A DNA stretch of 64,000 bases, taken from the NCBI GenBank assembly GCA_032718475.1, contig JAUCBJ010008325.1:1-64000 (forward strand), in the 5' to 3' direction. The notes under the pieces are model-generated. The model saw only the letters and a list, made by a program, of their open reading frames with translations, searched no databases and was not told where the DNA came from. How positions within the stretch are numbered: the stretch's first letter is position 1; each line of letters starts with the position of its first letter. Of the stretch, positions 24,520 through 34,315 are shown piece by piece. Source of the DNA: Nemertoderma westbladi (taxonomy: Eukaryota; Xenacoelomorpha; Nemertodermatida; Nemertodermatidae). Made by a program: the position numbers and the translations under genes.

Positions 24520-25574
24520 TCTCTCTAACTAATGGTACTACGTACCCCCTAACTCTAACTCTAACTAGGTACCACGCACCTACTAACTCTAACTCTAACT
24601 AGGTACTACGTACCTACTAACTCTAACTAACTATTGGTACTACGTACCCTCTAACTCTAACTCTAACTAGGTACTACGTACCTACTAACTCTCTAACTAT
24701 CGGTACTACGTACCCTCTAACTCTAACTAGGTACTACGTACCTACTAACTCTAACTAACTATTGGTACTACGTACCCTCTAACTCTAACTCTAACTAGGT
24801 ACTACGTACCTACTAACTCTCTAACTATCGGTACTACGTACCCTCTAACTCTAACTCTAACTAACGGTACTACGTACCCTCTAACTCTCTAACTATCGGT
24901 ACTACGTACCCTCTAACTCTAACTAGGTACTACGTACCTACTAACTCTCTAACTATCGGTACTACGTACCCTCTAACTCTAACTCTAACTAACGGTACTA
25001 CGTACCCTCTAACTCTCTAACTATCGGTACTACGTACCCTCTAACTCTAACTAACTATTGGTACTACGTACCCTCTAACTCTCTAACTATCGGTACTACG
25101 TACCCTCTAACTCTAACTCTAACTAACGGTACTACGTACCCTCTAACTCTCTAACTATCGGTACTACGTACCCTCTAACTCTAACTAACTATTGGTACTA
25201 CGTACCCTCTAACTCTCTAACTAACGGTACTACGTACCTACTAACTAACTAACTCTAGGTACTACGTACCTACTAACTAACTAACTCTAGGTACTACGTA
25301 CCTACTAACTAACTAACTCTAGGTACTACGTACCTGCTAACTCTCTAACTCTAGGCACTACGTACCTACTAACTAACTAACTCTAGGTACTGCGTACCTA
25401 CTAACTAACTAACTCTAGGTACTACGTACCTACTAACTAACTAACTCTAGGTACTACGTACCTACTAACTAACTAACTCTAGGTACTACGTACCTACTAA
25501 CTAACTAACTCTAGGTACTACGTACCTGCTAACTCTCTAACTCTAGGCACTACGTACCTACTAACTAACTAACT
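24520..25574. repeat. 1-kb minisatellite of GGTACTACGTACC units
   Basis: About 30 units of 30-42 bp: the nearly self-complementary block GGTACTACGTACC separated by CTAACTCTAACTAACT-type spacers. Two subtypes are segregated: CTCTAACTCTAACT spacers in the first two thirds and TACTAACTAACTAACTCTA in the last third. It lies exactly between the pol and exonuclease ORFs of the composite element. 25575-25683 is T-rich non-coding sequence. Confidence 0.95.
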
Positions 25575-25683
25575 ATTATTTTTATTTTATTTTATTTTTA
25601 TTTGTGTGGGAAGGGCGTCTCGCCCTCAATCCCACCCCCCTCAGTCCAAAACTTGGACGACTAAACTCCACTCTAACTCCAAT

Positions 25684-26610
25684 TTAAGGTGCCCCTTCTA
25701 GAAGACAGCATTTACCTACCGCTCTCCTGTAGGTTTTTCTGTCCTTCGCACCTATCTTTCCACCTATCCGCACTTCTACCGATCGGACTCTTCCGTCCTC
25801 GTCGGAGTAGGTGCCTACAACTCTCGCCAACCGCCACTGGTTGTTGATGATAGTATCATCCGTAACGATTACGAGATCTCCTACTTTTAACTCCCGATTC
25901 GGTTTCCTCCACTTGCTTCGCTTATGGAGCGTGGGTAGGTATTCTTCTACCCACCTCCTCCAATACTCTGCGCTTATTGCTTTAGCGACTTTCCAACTCT
26001 GGCGGGAATGTATATCATCTGGGTCTACACCCCGCATATCGATGGTCGCTGGCCTTTCCATCAGAAAATGGCTAGGCGTCAACGCGTCTAATGACTCAGG
26101 GTCATCATTCTCCGGGTATAGCGGTCTGCTATTAATGATCCCCTCGCACTTCGCAAGTACTGTCCGTAAAACGTCCTCAGTGACCATGTGGGTGTTCATT
26201 AACTTCGTCATTAGACGCTTTGAACTGCCCACCAGTCTCTCGACGCATCCTAGTGTATGTGGTGCATACGGCGTCCTTCTCTCCCACTTTACTTGTCGTC
26301 TCCTCATGGCTGCCCTGACTTCTTCTCCCTCCAAGATGTCCAAGGCCTCTGCCATCTCATTCTCTGCGCCCACAAAGTTGGTGCCGTTGTCGCTGTATAT
26401 CACTGCGATCGTCCCACCTTTGCGGTCCCTAAACCTTTCTAAGGCGTTAATGAATGCTGATGCGGTTGCATCTTGGGCGAGTTCTATCCCTACCGCCCGC
26501 GTATTGTTGCATACGAAGATAATACCGTAGCGTTTCTCCGTGTGTCGCATCACCTTGATCTTTATCGGCCCGAACATGTCCACACCGCAATGCGTAAATG
26601 GCGGGTCGTG
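25684..26610 (-). CDS. BEL/Pao integrase catalytic core and DUF5641-like C-terminus
   Basis: Same frame as the polyprotein above it, separated only by a TAG at 26611-26613. It shows the integrase D,D-35-E signature: VDMFGPIK (first Asp), VIYSDNGTNFVGA (second Asp) and APHTLGCVERLV (Glu). The C-terminal WRRWVEEYLPTLHKRSKW and VGDLVIV..DD..W.LARV pattern matches the domain that ends BEL/Pao pol proteins. The enzyme inserts the element's cDNA into chromosomes. There is no ATG near the start, so it is not a separate gene. It depends on reading through the TAG or marks a disabling mutation. No envelope-like ORF follows. Confidence 0.9.
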   Translation of the reverse strand, partial: HDPPFTHCGVDMFGPIKIKVMRHTEKRYGIIFVCNNTRAVGIELAQDATASAFINALERFRDRKGGTIAVIYSDNGTNFVGAENEMAEALDILEGEEVRAAMRRRQVKWERRTPYAPHTLGCVERLVGSSKRLMTKLMNTHMVTEDVLRTVLAKCEGIINSRPLYPENDDPESLDALTPSHFLMERPATIDMRGVDPDDIHSRQSWKVAKAISAEYWRRWVEEYLPTLHKRSKWRKPNRELKVGDLVIVTDDTIINNQWRLARVVGTYSDEDGRVRSVEVRIGGKIGAKDRKTYRRAVGKCCLLEGAP

Positions 26611-29600
26611 CTATCTTACCCTACTCGCCGGTAGTGGCGCCATCTCCTGTACGGCTCGTTCCTTCTTCGCTCGTCGGCAGGTCTGGCACTGCCCCACTAC
26701 CGTTTTAACCTTCTTCCTTAGTTGTTTGACCCAATAGGTCCTCCTTATCTCTGTGAGGGTTCGGTTGGTGCCCCCATGCAATATCGATTTGTGGGAGTCC
26801 CATATGATCTGGTGGACTATAGGCAATCCTGTGGGAATGATGATGGGTTTCGGTGGCACGACTATGCTGTTGTTATATCCCACCCTAGAATTCATTACTA
26901 GAATCCCATCGTCGTTGAGTTGCGGCGACAGTGTAATCAACTCGCTGTCCCGTCGGAGGTGCTGTTGGTTGCCGACACGTTCCACCTCGTCGCCGTAGTT
27001 CTTTCGTTGTTCATAGCGGATTATTGCCTTGGCCGCTCCTTCCAGATCTATGGTTTCCCTGGTTTTCTTCTCCTTATTAACTCCCGCGAGGAAATTCCCG
27101 AAAGCTCTCCAGTACGCCACTAATTTCTTGGTCTTGTACCAACTAGAACTGTAGCTGAGGAGTTTGTCCGTCGGGTTATCGCGTAGTTCTTGCTTTGGTT
27201 GCACGTCCCTAATCTCCCTCACCATCTGGGAGTATATCTCTTCTCCCTCTGAGTCTCCCTCTTCTCCCTCTGATATTGGTTCCGAGCCCGGGTCCACCTT
27301 CCTCATCGGCGGCCAGGCCTCCCTATCACTTAGAAATTGTGGCCCATGTTGCCACAATACTTCCTTCTTTAAGAAAGTGTGGCGTTCCACGCCCCTCGAC
27401 AGCAAGTCCGCTGGGTTCTCGTCTGTTGGGCAGTAGTGCCACCTTTCCAGTTCTGTGCTCGCCCTTATTTCGTCCACTCTATTCGCGACGAATATCGGGT
27501 ATCTCGTCTTTTCGTTGTGTAGCCAACCAAGCACTACCATGGAGTCCGTCCAGTAGTGTGTCTCCACTATGTTGGGAATTGTATCCACTAGGTAGGCTGT
27601 GGCTCTAACTCCTAGTCTCGCAGCTGTCAATTCTAACTTGGGAACAGATGCTGAATCTGGCGGCGTTGACTTAGCTTTGCTAAAGGCTAGTCTGGGCTTG
27701 TGAGCCCCCTCTCGTTGTACTAAATAGAGTGCCGCTCCGTATGCCTCTAACGACGCGTCGGAGAACATATGTAGGTCCAGATTCGTCATGTTCCCGTCCG
27801 GAAAATACACTCGCGGCATGTTGTATGTTCCCATCCTCTCCAAGTCTCCTGTCCATTTGCTCCACTGTTTCTTGATGTCCTCTGGTACCTCTACGTCCCA
27901 CTCATCCTTCAATTTATATACTCTCTTGAGTATCTGTTTCCCCGTGACTAGTAATGGGGATGCTAGGCCTAGGGGATCGTATATCCTTGCTATATACGAT
28001 ACATAACCCCTCTTCGTATGGGTGTCTGCGCCCTCTTGGCTCAGCTGATACTTCAGTTCGTCTGTTCCTCTATCCCACACGATTCCCAATGCCTTTTGCT
28101 GCGATTGTGTTCTCTTATTCGCCATGTCCTGTCCTTTGGCTGTTGTAGGGTTGTCCATGGTCGATTCCGGTTTCTTGTCCTCTATTGCCTTGATAAATTC
28201 TTCTGAACTGGATTGGAATTTGGTCAGGTTGAAGCCGGATCCTTTCAGGATGTCGCGAACCTCGCGCCCTGTTTCCAGTATCTCCTCAACCGTATTTCCA
28301 GACTCCATACCGTCGTCTACGTAGAAGCCGCGTCGGATCATATCGACGGCCCTACTGCTGTATCTATCTTCCTTGCCCTTTACCGTGTCTCTCACTGCCA
28401 TAGTCGTCGTAAATGAGGACGACTTGGCCCCCATGTTTTGTACTACCATCTTATACGCTGGTATTACCGGCGGTTCTTCTTCGCCGTTATACCATAAGAA
28501 GCGTTGACTGTCACTATCTTCTTCCGTTACACGGACCTGGTTGAACATGCCTTCTATGTCACACGTGAAGGCGTGTTTCCCATTTCGAAATCTAAGTAAC
28601 ACCTCTATGCCCGAATTGTAAATATTTGGGCCTTCCAACAGGTAATCGTTTAAGCATTTTCCGTCGGTCTTTGCCGATGCATCGACTACCATCCTAAGTT
28701 TACCTTTCTTTGGGTCTAATGCTACGTGGAGTGGCAGGTAGTATGTCCTGTCCGTGTTCGGCTCGTCGACCGGTAACTCCACGGCCCATCCCTTCTCGAC
28801 GTACTTCTTAATTGTTTTGTGAATGTACTCGTTCTTCTCGGGGCTCCGTTTTAGTGTTTGTTTCAGCTTACGAAGTCTCGTGAGTACCATCCCTCTATTA
28901 TCGGGTAGCGGTATCTTCGGTAGTTTCCATACCATTCCTATTGTATACCGCCCCTCATCACACGTCATCGATTCCTCCACGCTTTGTAGAGCCTGGTTGT
29001 CTTCTACCGAGGTCCTGACCCCGGTCTCTTTCAGTCCCTCAAAGTCTTGTCTGAGCAGTCTTTTAAGCTGCTCCTCTGCTCCCTCATCACCCATTTCCTG
29101 CATTGTTCCCACGAACATGCATCCTGATGTCTCCGACATCCTGAATGGTATCTTGCTCTTAATTGGACCACTCAGCGTCCACCCGAATGGTGTTAATATA
29201 GCCACCGGGTCGCTCTGCTTGTCTTCGCCGAAGACCGTTTGCATTCTTTCGTGGGCCGTCGGGCAGTCCATTCCCACTATGATGGATACCTTCCTAACGT
29301 CCACGTCTGGGATCGAGAAGTCAATGTTGTCCAGGAATTTGTATTGCTCGATCTCGATGTTGGTTGGCCGCCTGGCATTGATGTTAATTGACTCTATTAC
29401 TTGGATGGGGTCGATGGTTGCCCCATAATCGCATCCTGGTGCCACTGCTGCAATTGCGCACCATCCTGTCCTCATCTCTAGGATCTCATCTTTGCTAGAG
29501 ATGGTTGTTACCGCCATCCTGCTTGGCCTTGTTCTCAATCCTATTTCTTCGGCTACCCATTCCTCGACTAATGTGAAGGCAGCTCCACTATCAACCAGCA

Positions 29601-31962
29601 TTAGTGTTGTTACTGATCGATTGCCTTCCCCGATCACTCGCACCGGTACTACTCCAAGTAACACCGTGCCTCTCTTCTTCGCCCCTACCGTGCTCGTGCT
29701 CGTTGCCATCGTTTGGCCTCTCCTTTGGCCAAACTTGACCGGCTTCTCTTGGCATTCCCTGGCCTTGTGTCCACTCTTCACACATCGCGAGCAGATTTTA
29801 TTGCTCGACGCGTAATCTATCTGGTCTTGCCTCGGTAGCGCCTGCCAGTACCTGCAGTTCATGGTTTTATGAAGCGCATTTGCGTGTAGCTGGCATTTGC
29901 TCTTTGGGTCGTAGCCCTCTTTATACAATGCATTGCGTATCGCAGTTATATTCGTACCAAAGTCCCTACTATTCTTGTTGACTGGATTTGGCCTACTGGA
30001 CGTACTGGGGTTATGTTTATTCATGTTGTTATTGTTCCCCTGTCCGTTCCATGATGTAGTCTTGTCTTCGTTTGCCTGTGGACTTGCTGTCCCCTGGGTC
30101 GCTGCGTATGGCAATGATTGCCTGAGTCTCGGCAATGCGTTTGATGTATTGTGCTCTGGTTTCGGCCTGTAGTGATCTGTCTTTGGTCCCTTTCCCAGGC
30201 TATCTTCACTATAGACTGGGTCCGTTATTAGTTCAGCCTCGTAATTTAAGAAGTTTGACATTTCTTCTAAACCCGGTTCCGCACCCTTCTTGTCTCGAGT
30301 GGAGAAAGCGATCTTCCTCCACTTGTTGCGCAGCCAGTTCGGTAGTGCCTGCGCTATCGTGGTGATGTTGTTGGACGCATTGAGCTCGTATGGCGCGTCT
30401 AGCGTCTTCAACACGATTAGCGCCTTTTCGACTTTGTTAGCAAACGTCTTGATGCTAACGGGGTTATCCTGTAGGCCACCCGATGTTATGCCTCTCAGCG
30501 TCTGCCTGATGATCTTGGCCGGGTGCCCGTATTCCCTATCCAGTGCCCGCCATGCTGTCGTGAAGCCGCCCTCTATTCCCTGATATTGCCTCACGATGTC
30601 GTATGCTGGGCCTCCCGTGTACACTTGTAGATACTTTAGGCACTCCGCCTGCGTCAAGTTTTTTGTTAGTATTTCGTTACTATACATTCGCCGAAACTGT
30701 AAATATTCTTCCGGCCTACTCCCGTCGAACTTGAATGGTTCCACGGGTGGTAACTCGATCCTCGTTTTCAAAGCATCGATCAATGTGGCCATCCCTATCG
30801 CCTGCGCTTCCAATGGATTCGACGGGTGCTGTATAGTTTCCCCTGTTTGGTGCGTTCCGTCTGTCCTACTTCTTGACCTTCTCTGGCTTGGGTATGTCAT
30901 TGGGGGTAGCGGCCCCCTCCATATATCTGTGTCACGCGATCTGTTTTCGTCCAGGGGTCTCGTTGTTCTTGCTACCATCGGGGTATATTGTTGATATTGT
31001 GATGGGGGAATGTCACCCTGCCCCCCCCCCCCCACCGGTATGTTTGGTAATGGGGTTGATGTTAATATGTTGGGGCCCATGCACCTATCCGCAATAATTC
31101 CCCCCTCCCCTGGGTATATGTTATGTCCCTGCATGCTGTAGTCATACTGCTGTGCTGGTACCGGTATAGGCCTATCAGCTTCTGGCCTACCCGCCGGTAT
31201 GTACTCCGCGACTTCCGGGTTTAATCCCGTCGTTCGCGCTACCCCATCGCCTACTCTATCTCTCCCAGCATGGCCTACGGTATGTGCAGTAAGACCTACA
31301 GTATGCCCTACAGTCTGCATGTGTTGCTCGGGATCGAAGTTTATTCTTCTCGAATAATCCTCCCCGCGGCTACCGTATTCTCGACCGGTAGGTATATTCC
31401 GTCGGAAAGTTTCTCTTCGACCCCCCTCTCTACTGTTTTCATCTTCGTAGTGGTACATCGTGTACCCCTCTCTCGGCGTGTAATGCGTCTCACCGGATCG
31501 CATCCCTCCGGGGCGACGGCAATCTCCCGGAGTCCGACCCCACTGACTCTCCGTTCTCATCTGGACTACCGACGGCTCGCTGTCCGTCCTCGCTCTTCTA
31601 TCGTTTGCGGCGATACTTCTACTACTGTCTTCCTTTCTTCTCCTATCAGTGGAATATTCCCGCTCGCGAGATCTCTCGTCGACCTCCCGGTTAAACCCCA
31701 CTGTTCTTCTTCCCTCCTCTGATCGGGCCCGACGCTTCGTCCGCCCTCTCGCGACGTCAACCTGTCTCTCTCTGCTCGATCGCACGCCGCTGGGGATACT
31801 CGCGATCCCCCTATTACTTTCCGTCGCCGGTCGTTGCGGTTTACCTATTTCGGCCCTCGCATTATCCGCTGACGGCTGTGGGAGACTCCCTGCCCCCCCC
31901 CTCTCGCCGCTAACTCCCTGTTGTGGGGTCCTCGTAGCCCCCCCCCACTCGCTACGTCTAAC
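26611..31962 (-). CDS. BEL/Pao Gag-protease-RT-RNase H-integrase N-terminus polyprotein
   Basis: An open frame of about 1784 codons, of which 1724 follow the first GTG at 31785. Residue numbers count from there. An Arg/Asp/Tyr-rich disordered region fills 1-320. A DUF1759-type Gag core begins near 355 (EPFKFDGSRPEEYLQFRRMY). A CCHC knuckle lies at about 663 (CSRCVKSGHKAREC), an aspartic protease at about 728 (LVDSGAAFTLV), and RT runs from about 950 with KLRMVVDASA and the catalytic FYVDDGM at about 1155. RNase H is near 1347 (FSDASLEAYGAALYL) and the HHCC zinc domain of integrase at 1660-1700 (HQIIWDSH, CQTC). The organisation is typical BEL/Pao. It is in the same frame as the ORF at 31963-32679 and the integrase core, interrupted by one TAA and one TAG. 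Confidence 0.93.
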   Translation of the reverse strand, partial: VRRSEWGGATRTPQQGVSGERGGAGSLPQPSADNARAEIGKPQRPATESNRGIASIPSGVRSSRERQVDVARGRTKRRARSEEGRRTVGFNREVDERSREREYSTDRRRKEDSSRSIAANDRRARTDSEPSVVQMRTESQWGRTPGDCRRPGGMRSGETHYTPREGYTMYHYEDENSREGGRRETFRRNIPTGREYGSRGEDYSRRINFDPEQHMQTVGHTVGLTAHTVGHAGRDRVGDGVARTTGLNPEVAEYIPAGRPEADRPIPVPAQQYDYSMQGHNIYPGEGGIIADRCMGPNILTSTPLPNIPVGGGGQGDIPPSQYQQYTPMVARTTRPLDENRSRDTDIWRGPLPPMTYPSQRRSRSRTDGTHQTGETIQHPSNPLEAQAIGMATLIDALKTRIELPPVEPFKFDGSRPEEYLQFRRMYSNEILTKNLTQAECLKYLQVYTGGPAYDIVRQYQGIEGGFTTAWRALDREYGHPAKIIRQTLRGITSGGLQDNPVSIKTFANKVEKALIVLKTLDAPYELNASNNITTIAQALPNWLRNKWRKIAFSTRDKKGAEPGLEEMSNFLNYEAELITDPVYSEDSLGKGPKTDHYRPKPEHNTSNALPRLRQSLPYAATQGTASPQANEDKTTSWNGQGNNNNMNKHNPSTSSRPNPVNKNSRDFGTNITAIRNALYKEGYDPKSKCQLHANALHKTMNCRYWQALPRQDQIDYASSNKICSRCVKSGHKARECQEKPVKFGQRRGQTMATSTSTVGAKKRGTVLLGVVPVRVIGEGNRSVTTLMLVDSGAAFTLVEEWVAEEIGLRTRPSRMAVTTISSKDEILEMRTGWCAIAAVAPGCDYGATIDPIQVIESININARRPTNIEIEQYKFLDNIDFSIPDVDVRKVSIIVGMDCPTAHERMQTVFGEDKQSDPVAILTPFGWTLSGPIKSKIPFRMSETSGCMFVGTMQEMGDEGAEEQLKRLLRQDFEGLKETGVRTSVEDNQALQSVEESMTCDEGRYTIGMVWKLPKIPLPDNRGMVLTRLRKLKQTLKRSPEKNEYIHKTIKKYVEKGWAVELPVDEPNTDRTYYLPLHVALDPKKGKLRMVVDASAKTDGKCLNDYLLEGPNIYNSGIEVLLRFRNGKHAFTCDIEGMFNQVRVTEEDSDSQRFLWYNGEEEPPVIPAYKMVVQNMGAKSSSFTTTMAVRDTVKGKEDRYSSRAVDMIRRGFYVDDGMESGNTVEEILETGREVRDILKGSGFNLTKFQSSSEEFIKAIEDKKPESTMDNPTTAKGQDMANKRTQSQQKALGIVWDRGTDELKYQLSQEGADTHTKRGYVSYIARIYDPLGLASPLLVTGKQILKRVYKLKDEWDVEVPEDIKKQWSKWTGDLERMGTYNMPRVYFPDGNMTNLDLHMFSDASLEAYGAALYLVQREGAHKPRLAFSKAKSTPPDSASVPKLELTAARLGVRATAYLVDTIPNIVETHYWTDSMVVLGWLHNEKTRYPIFVANRVDEIRASTELERWHYCPTDENPADLLSRGVERHTFLKKEVLWQHGPQFLSDREAWPPMRKVDPGSEPISEGEEGDSEGEEIYSQMVREIRDVQPKQELRDNPTDKLLSYSSSWYKTKKLVAYWRAFGNFLAGVNKEKKTRETIDLEGAAKAIIRYEQRKNYGDEVERVGNQQHLRRDSELITLSPQLNDDGILVMNSRVGYNNSIVVPPKPIIIPTGLPIVHQIIWDSHKSILHGGTNRTLTEIRRTYWVKQLRKKVKTVVGQCQTCRRAKKERAVQEMAPLPASRVR

Positions 31963-32679
31963 TTAGCTACCTCTCTCCCCGCTATTATATACCTCTCTAG
32001 TCGACACATCAACCCTACTGCGGTCGGGTCCATTCACCCCCGCCTCTCCCTCTGCTATTGCGTGGCCTACCAGGCCCTCTACTCCCTCCCTACCAACTAC
32101 GTGGCCTACCAGGCCCTCTGCTCCCTGTCTACTAACTACGTGGCCTACCAGGCCCTCTGCTCCCTGTCTACTAACTACGTGGCCTACCAGGCCCTCTGCT
32201 CCCTGTCTACTAACTACGTGGCCTACCAGGCCCTCTGTTTCCTGGTTATGCAGGCCCGACGCGTTTACATTAATAGCACCCATATTGGAAACGGAATTAT
32301 TTTGTTCGTTTGGAACAAAGTTATTTATATTATTCTGCACGACTACGTTATCTGAATTATTTTGTAAATTCGGGCATAGGTCATTATTTAAATTATTCGA
32401 ATTATTTTGCGTAATTGCGTTATTTAAATTATTTTGTAGATTCGAATTTGGGTTATTATTTTGATTATTTGAATTATTTTGCGTAGCTACATTAATATCA
32501 GAATTATTTCCTACATTAATACTAGGGGCGTTCTGATTTAAATTTAAATTACTACCACTATGTAAAGCATTCCCTGTAATAAAGGTTAGATTAGTGTTGT
32601 CCCATACGGTATTATCAATATTAACAACGTCTACTGTACCATTATTATTATTACCCCCCCCCCGCCCGTACGGTCGCAC
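31963..32679 (-). CDS. Asn-rich ORF with an in-frame 39-bp repeat
   Basis: The first two thirds is a low-complexity Asn/Val/Leu-rich stretch (runs such as NNSNNQNNNPNSN). The rest holds four 13-residue repeats of the type EGLVGHVVSRQGA, encoded by 39-bp direct repeats at about 32058-32240. There is no known domain. The first 16 codons overlap the end of the coiled-coil ORF in another frame at a G-run (32653-32662), so a one-base slip there would fuse the two. It ends in TAA at 31963-31965 and the same frame then continues into the Gag-Pol polyprotein, so it is probably an extra N-terminal segment of one long Gag rather than an independent protein. Confidence 0.6.
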   Translation of the reverse strand: MRPYGRGGGNNNNGTVDVVNIDNTVWDNTNLTFITGNALHSGSNLNLNQNAPSINVGNNSDINVATQNNSNNQNNNPNSNLQNNLNNAITQNNSNNLNNDLCPNLQNNSDNVVVQNNINNFVPNEQNNSVSNMGAINVNASGLHNQETEGLVGHVVSRQGAEGLVGHVVSRQGAEGLVGHVVSRQGAEGLVGHVVGREGVEGLVGHAIAEGEAGVNGPDRSRVDVSTREVYNSGERGS

Positions 32680-34235
32680 CAGTCTTGAGTCTGTCGTGCG
32701 GTCCCTGTCAGTGGGGTATTAATAAATGTATCTACGGCCCTCGGCTCCCTAAAAATACTCGAGCCGGCCCCGCTTTCAGACGGCGACGCTCGCACCAGTT
32801 GCAGCTCGTGCGCCCGTCTAATCTTATCTCCCGCAAGCACATTCTGGCGTTTCCTTATTTCTTCCTGCTCTCGTTCAGCCTCTGCCTTTCTCTTCTCACA
32901 CTCCTGGGTGTCCCGGGCGGCCGACTCCGGTACACTCCTAATACTCTCCCTTCGTCTCGCCTCTCGCTCCTGACGTTCCTTTTCCTCCCTTGCCTCACGC
33001 TCCTTACGTTCCGCCTCACGCTCCTTGCGTTCCCTTTCCTCCCTTGCCTCACGCTCCTTGCGTTCCCTTTCACGCTCCTTGCGTTCCCTTTCACGCTCCT
33101 TGCGTTCCCTTTCCTCCCTTGCCTCACGCTCCCTACACTCCCTTTCCTCTATCTCATCATACTCCCTTAGGCTTTTCAAAGCCCTTTCGGCCCTCTCTCC
33201 GGTTTCTTTAAGCAATGCCGTTTCCCTCTCTAACCGCACTCTCCCTTCCTCTAGCCGTTCCTTCATTTCTCTATGACCTTGCTCTGCCATGCTGAGACGG
33301 TATGCGGCACCTATTTCTCTCACCGCTCTTTCTTTCGCGGAGGATGTAACAGACTTATCGGTTACGACGGATTTCCCCCGCCTTCCCGACCTACTGACTT
33401 TCCCCCGCTTCCCGGAGCTTTCTCCGACCGACGAGGCCGAATCCTCGGGGTTAACCTCGGATTCGCCCCCTTCGAGTCCCCTCCAACCTACTGGTTTTAC
33501 TCCCCGGGCATCGACCAAGTATGGCCCTATGTACACTGACGCTACGCTAGGTTCCATACTCCCACATTCCCACAGTTCAAACAGTTCCCCGGCAATCTCA
33601 TGTGCTCTCGTTTCGGCTAGTTCTCTCTGCCCAAAACGTATTAGATAATTAAAGTGTCTATCCGACTCACCTAGTCGCTTTCTCAGTCTCACCTCGTCTA
33701 CCTTCGCCCCTTCCTTCTTGGCATCCTTTAGCATCCTCCGGGCCGCGATGTAGGCTCGTCGAAGTCGCTCTGAAACCCCGACGTCCTCGTCGCCGACCTC
33801 TCCTCCGTCCCTCCGGGTTCGACGTCGTACCGGCGGCTCCACCGTCGCCGTTCCGGTGGGCCGTCCGTCGCCCTCGGCCTGTAGCTGGCCGGCGACATCG
33901 GTACCGATCTCTCCTCCGTCTCTTCGCGTCCGGCGTCGCACCGTTGGCCCCACCGTCGCCGTTTCGGTGGGCCGCTCGTCGCCCTCGGCCGGTAGCTGGC
34001 CGGCGACATCGGCGCGCCGTTCTCCGTCTCGTGTCGACTCGTCTCCATCTCCCTCCATCTCGCTCCCTTCCTCTCTTGGCTCGACTTCGGGTTCCAGACT
34101 CTCCTCGTTCTGGACTTCCGGTTCGCCCGTTATCGATGGCTCCGGCGTGGTGGGCCTGTATCGCTTGGTCGCGGCCTCGCGGATCGTTTGATCTTCGTCC
34201 GGGGTCCGCGGCGGTGTCTCGCCCGATTCACTCAT
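32631..34235 (-). CDS. coiled-coil Gag-like N-terminal ORF of the BEL/Pao composite
   Basis: 534 codons from ATG 34235 (MSESGETPPRTPDEDQ), 81 bp downstream of the right-hand 117-bp repeat. Order: acidic Pro/Thr/Glu-rich leader; a ~40-residue internal duplication containing RRRTRRDGGE (about residues 75-150); a compact helical segment (about 155-250); a Ser/Lys-rich linker; and a long charged coiled coil made of ERERKEREAREER-type repeats (about 330-460). The second BEL/Pao element has the same succession (37317-38048 then 36368-37357), which suggests a structural capsid/matrix role. It ends in a frame overlap with the Asn-rich ORF. Confidence 0.75.
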   Translation of the reverse strand: MSESGETPPRTPDEDQTIREAATKRYRPTTPEPSITGEPEVQNEESLEPEVEPREEGSEMEGDGDESTRDGERRADVAGQLPAEGDERPTETATVGPTVRRRTRRDGGEIGTDVAGQLQAEGDGRPTGTATVEPPVRRRTRRDGGEVGDEDVGVSERLRRAYIAARRMLKDAKKEGAKVDEVRLRKRLGESDRHFNYLIRFGQRELAETRAHEIAGELFELWECGSMEPSVASVYIGPYLVDARGVKPVGWRGLEGGESEVNPEDSASSVGESSGKRGKVSRSGRRGKSVVTDKSVTSSAKERAVREIGAAYRLSMAEQGHREMKERLEEGRVRLERETALLKETGERAERALKSLREYDEIEERECREREAREERERKERERERKERERERKEREAREERERKEREAERKEREAREEKERQEREARRRESIRSVPESAARDTQECEKRKAEAEREQEEIRKRQNVLAGDKIRRAHELQLVRASPSESGAGSSIFREPRAVDTFINTPLTGTARQTQDWCDRTGGGGVIIIMVQ

Positions 34236-34315
34236 CTCGTCTGGTCGGTGGAGTTCGGCTAGCTAGCAGTGTAGTTCTTAGAGTTTAACTGGGGCGGCAG
34301 CTCGGATTTAGTTAC

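Noticed and set aside
20418-25684. Envelope-like gene downstream of pol
   Set aside because: The downstream ORF has no signal peptide, membrane segment or glycoprotein features; it is exonuclease/knuckle-like.
20804-34288. Many plus-strand ORFs opposite the BEL/Pao and exonuclease genes (up to 239 codons)
   Set aside because: Antisense shadows of GC-rich coding sequence; no recognisable motifs.
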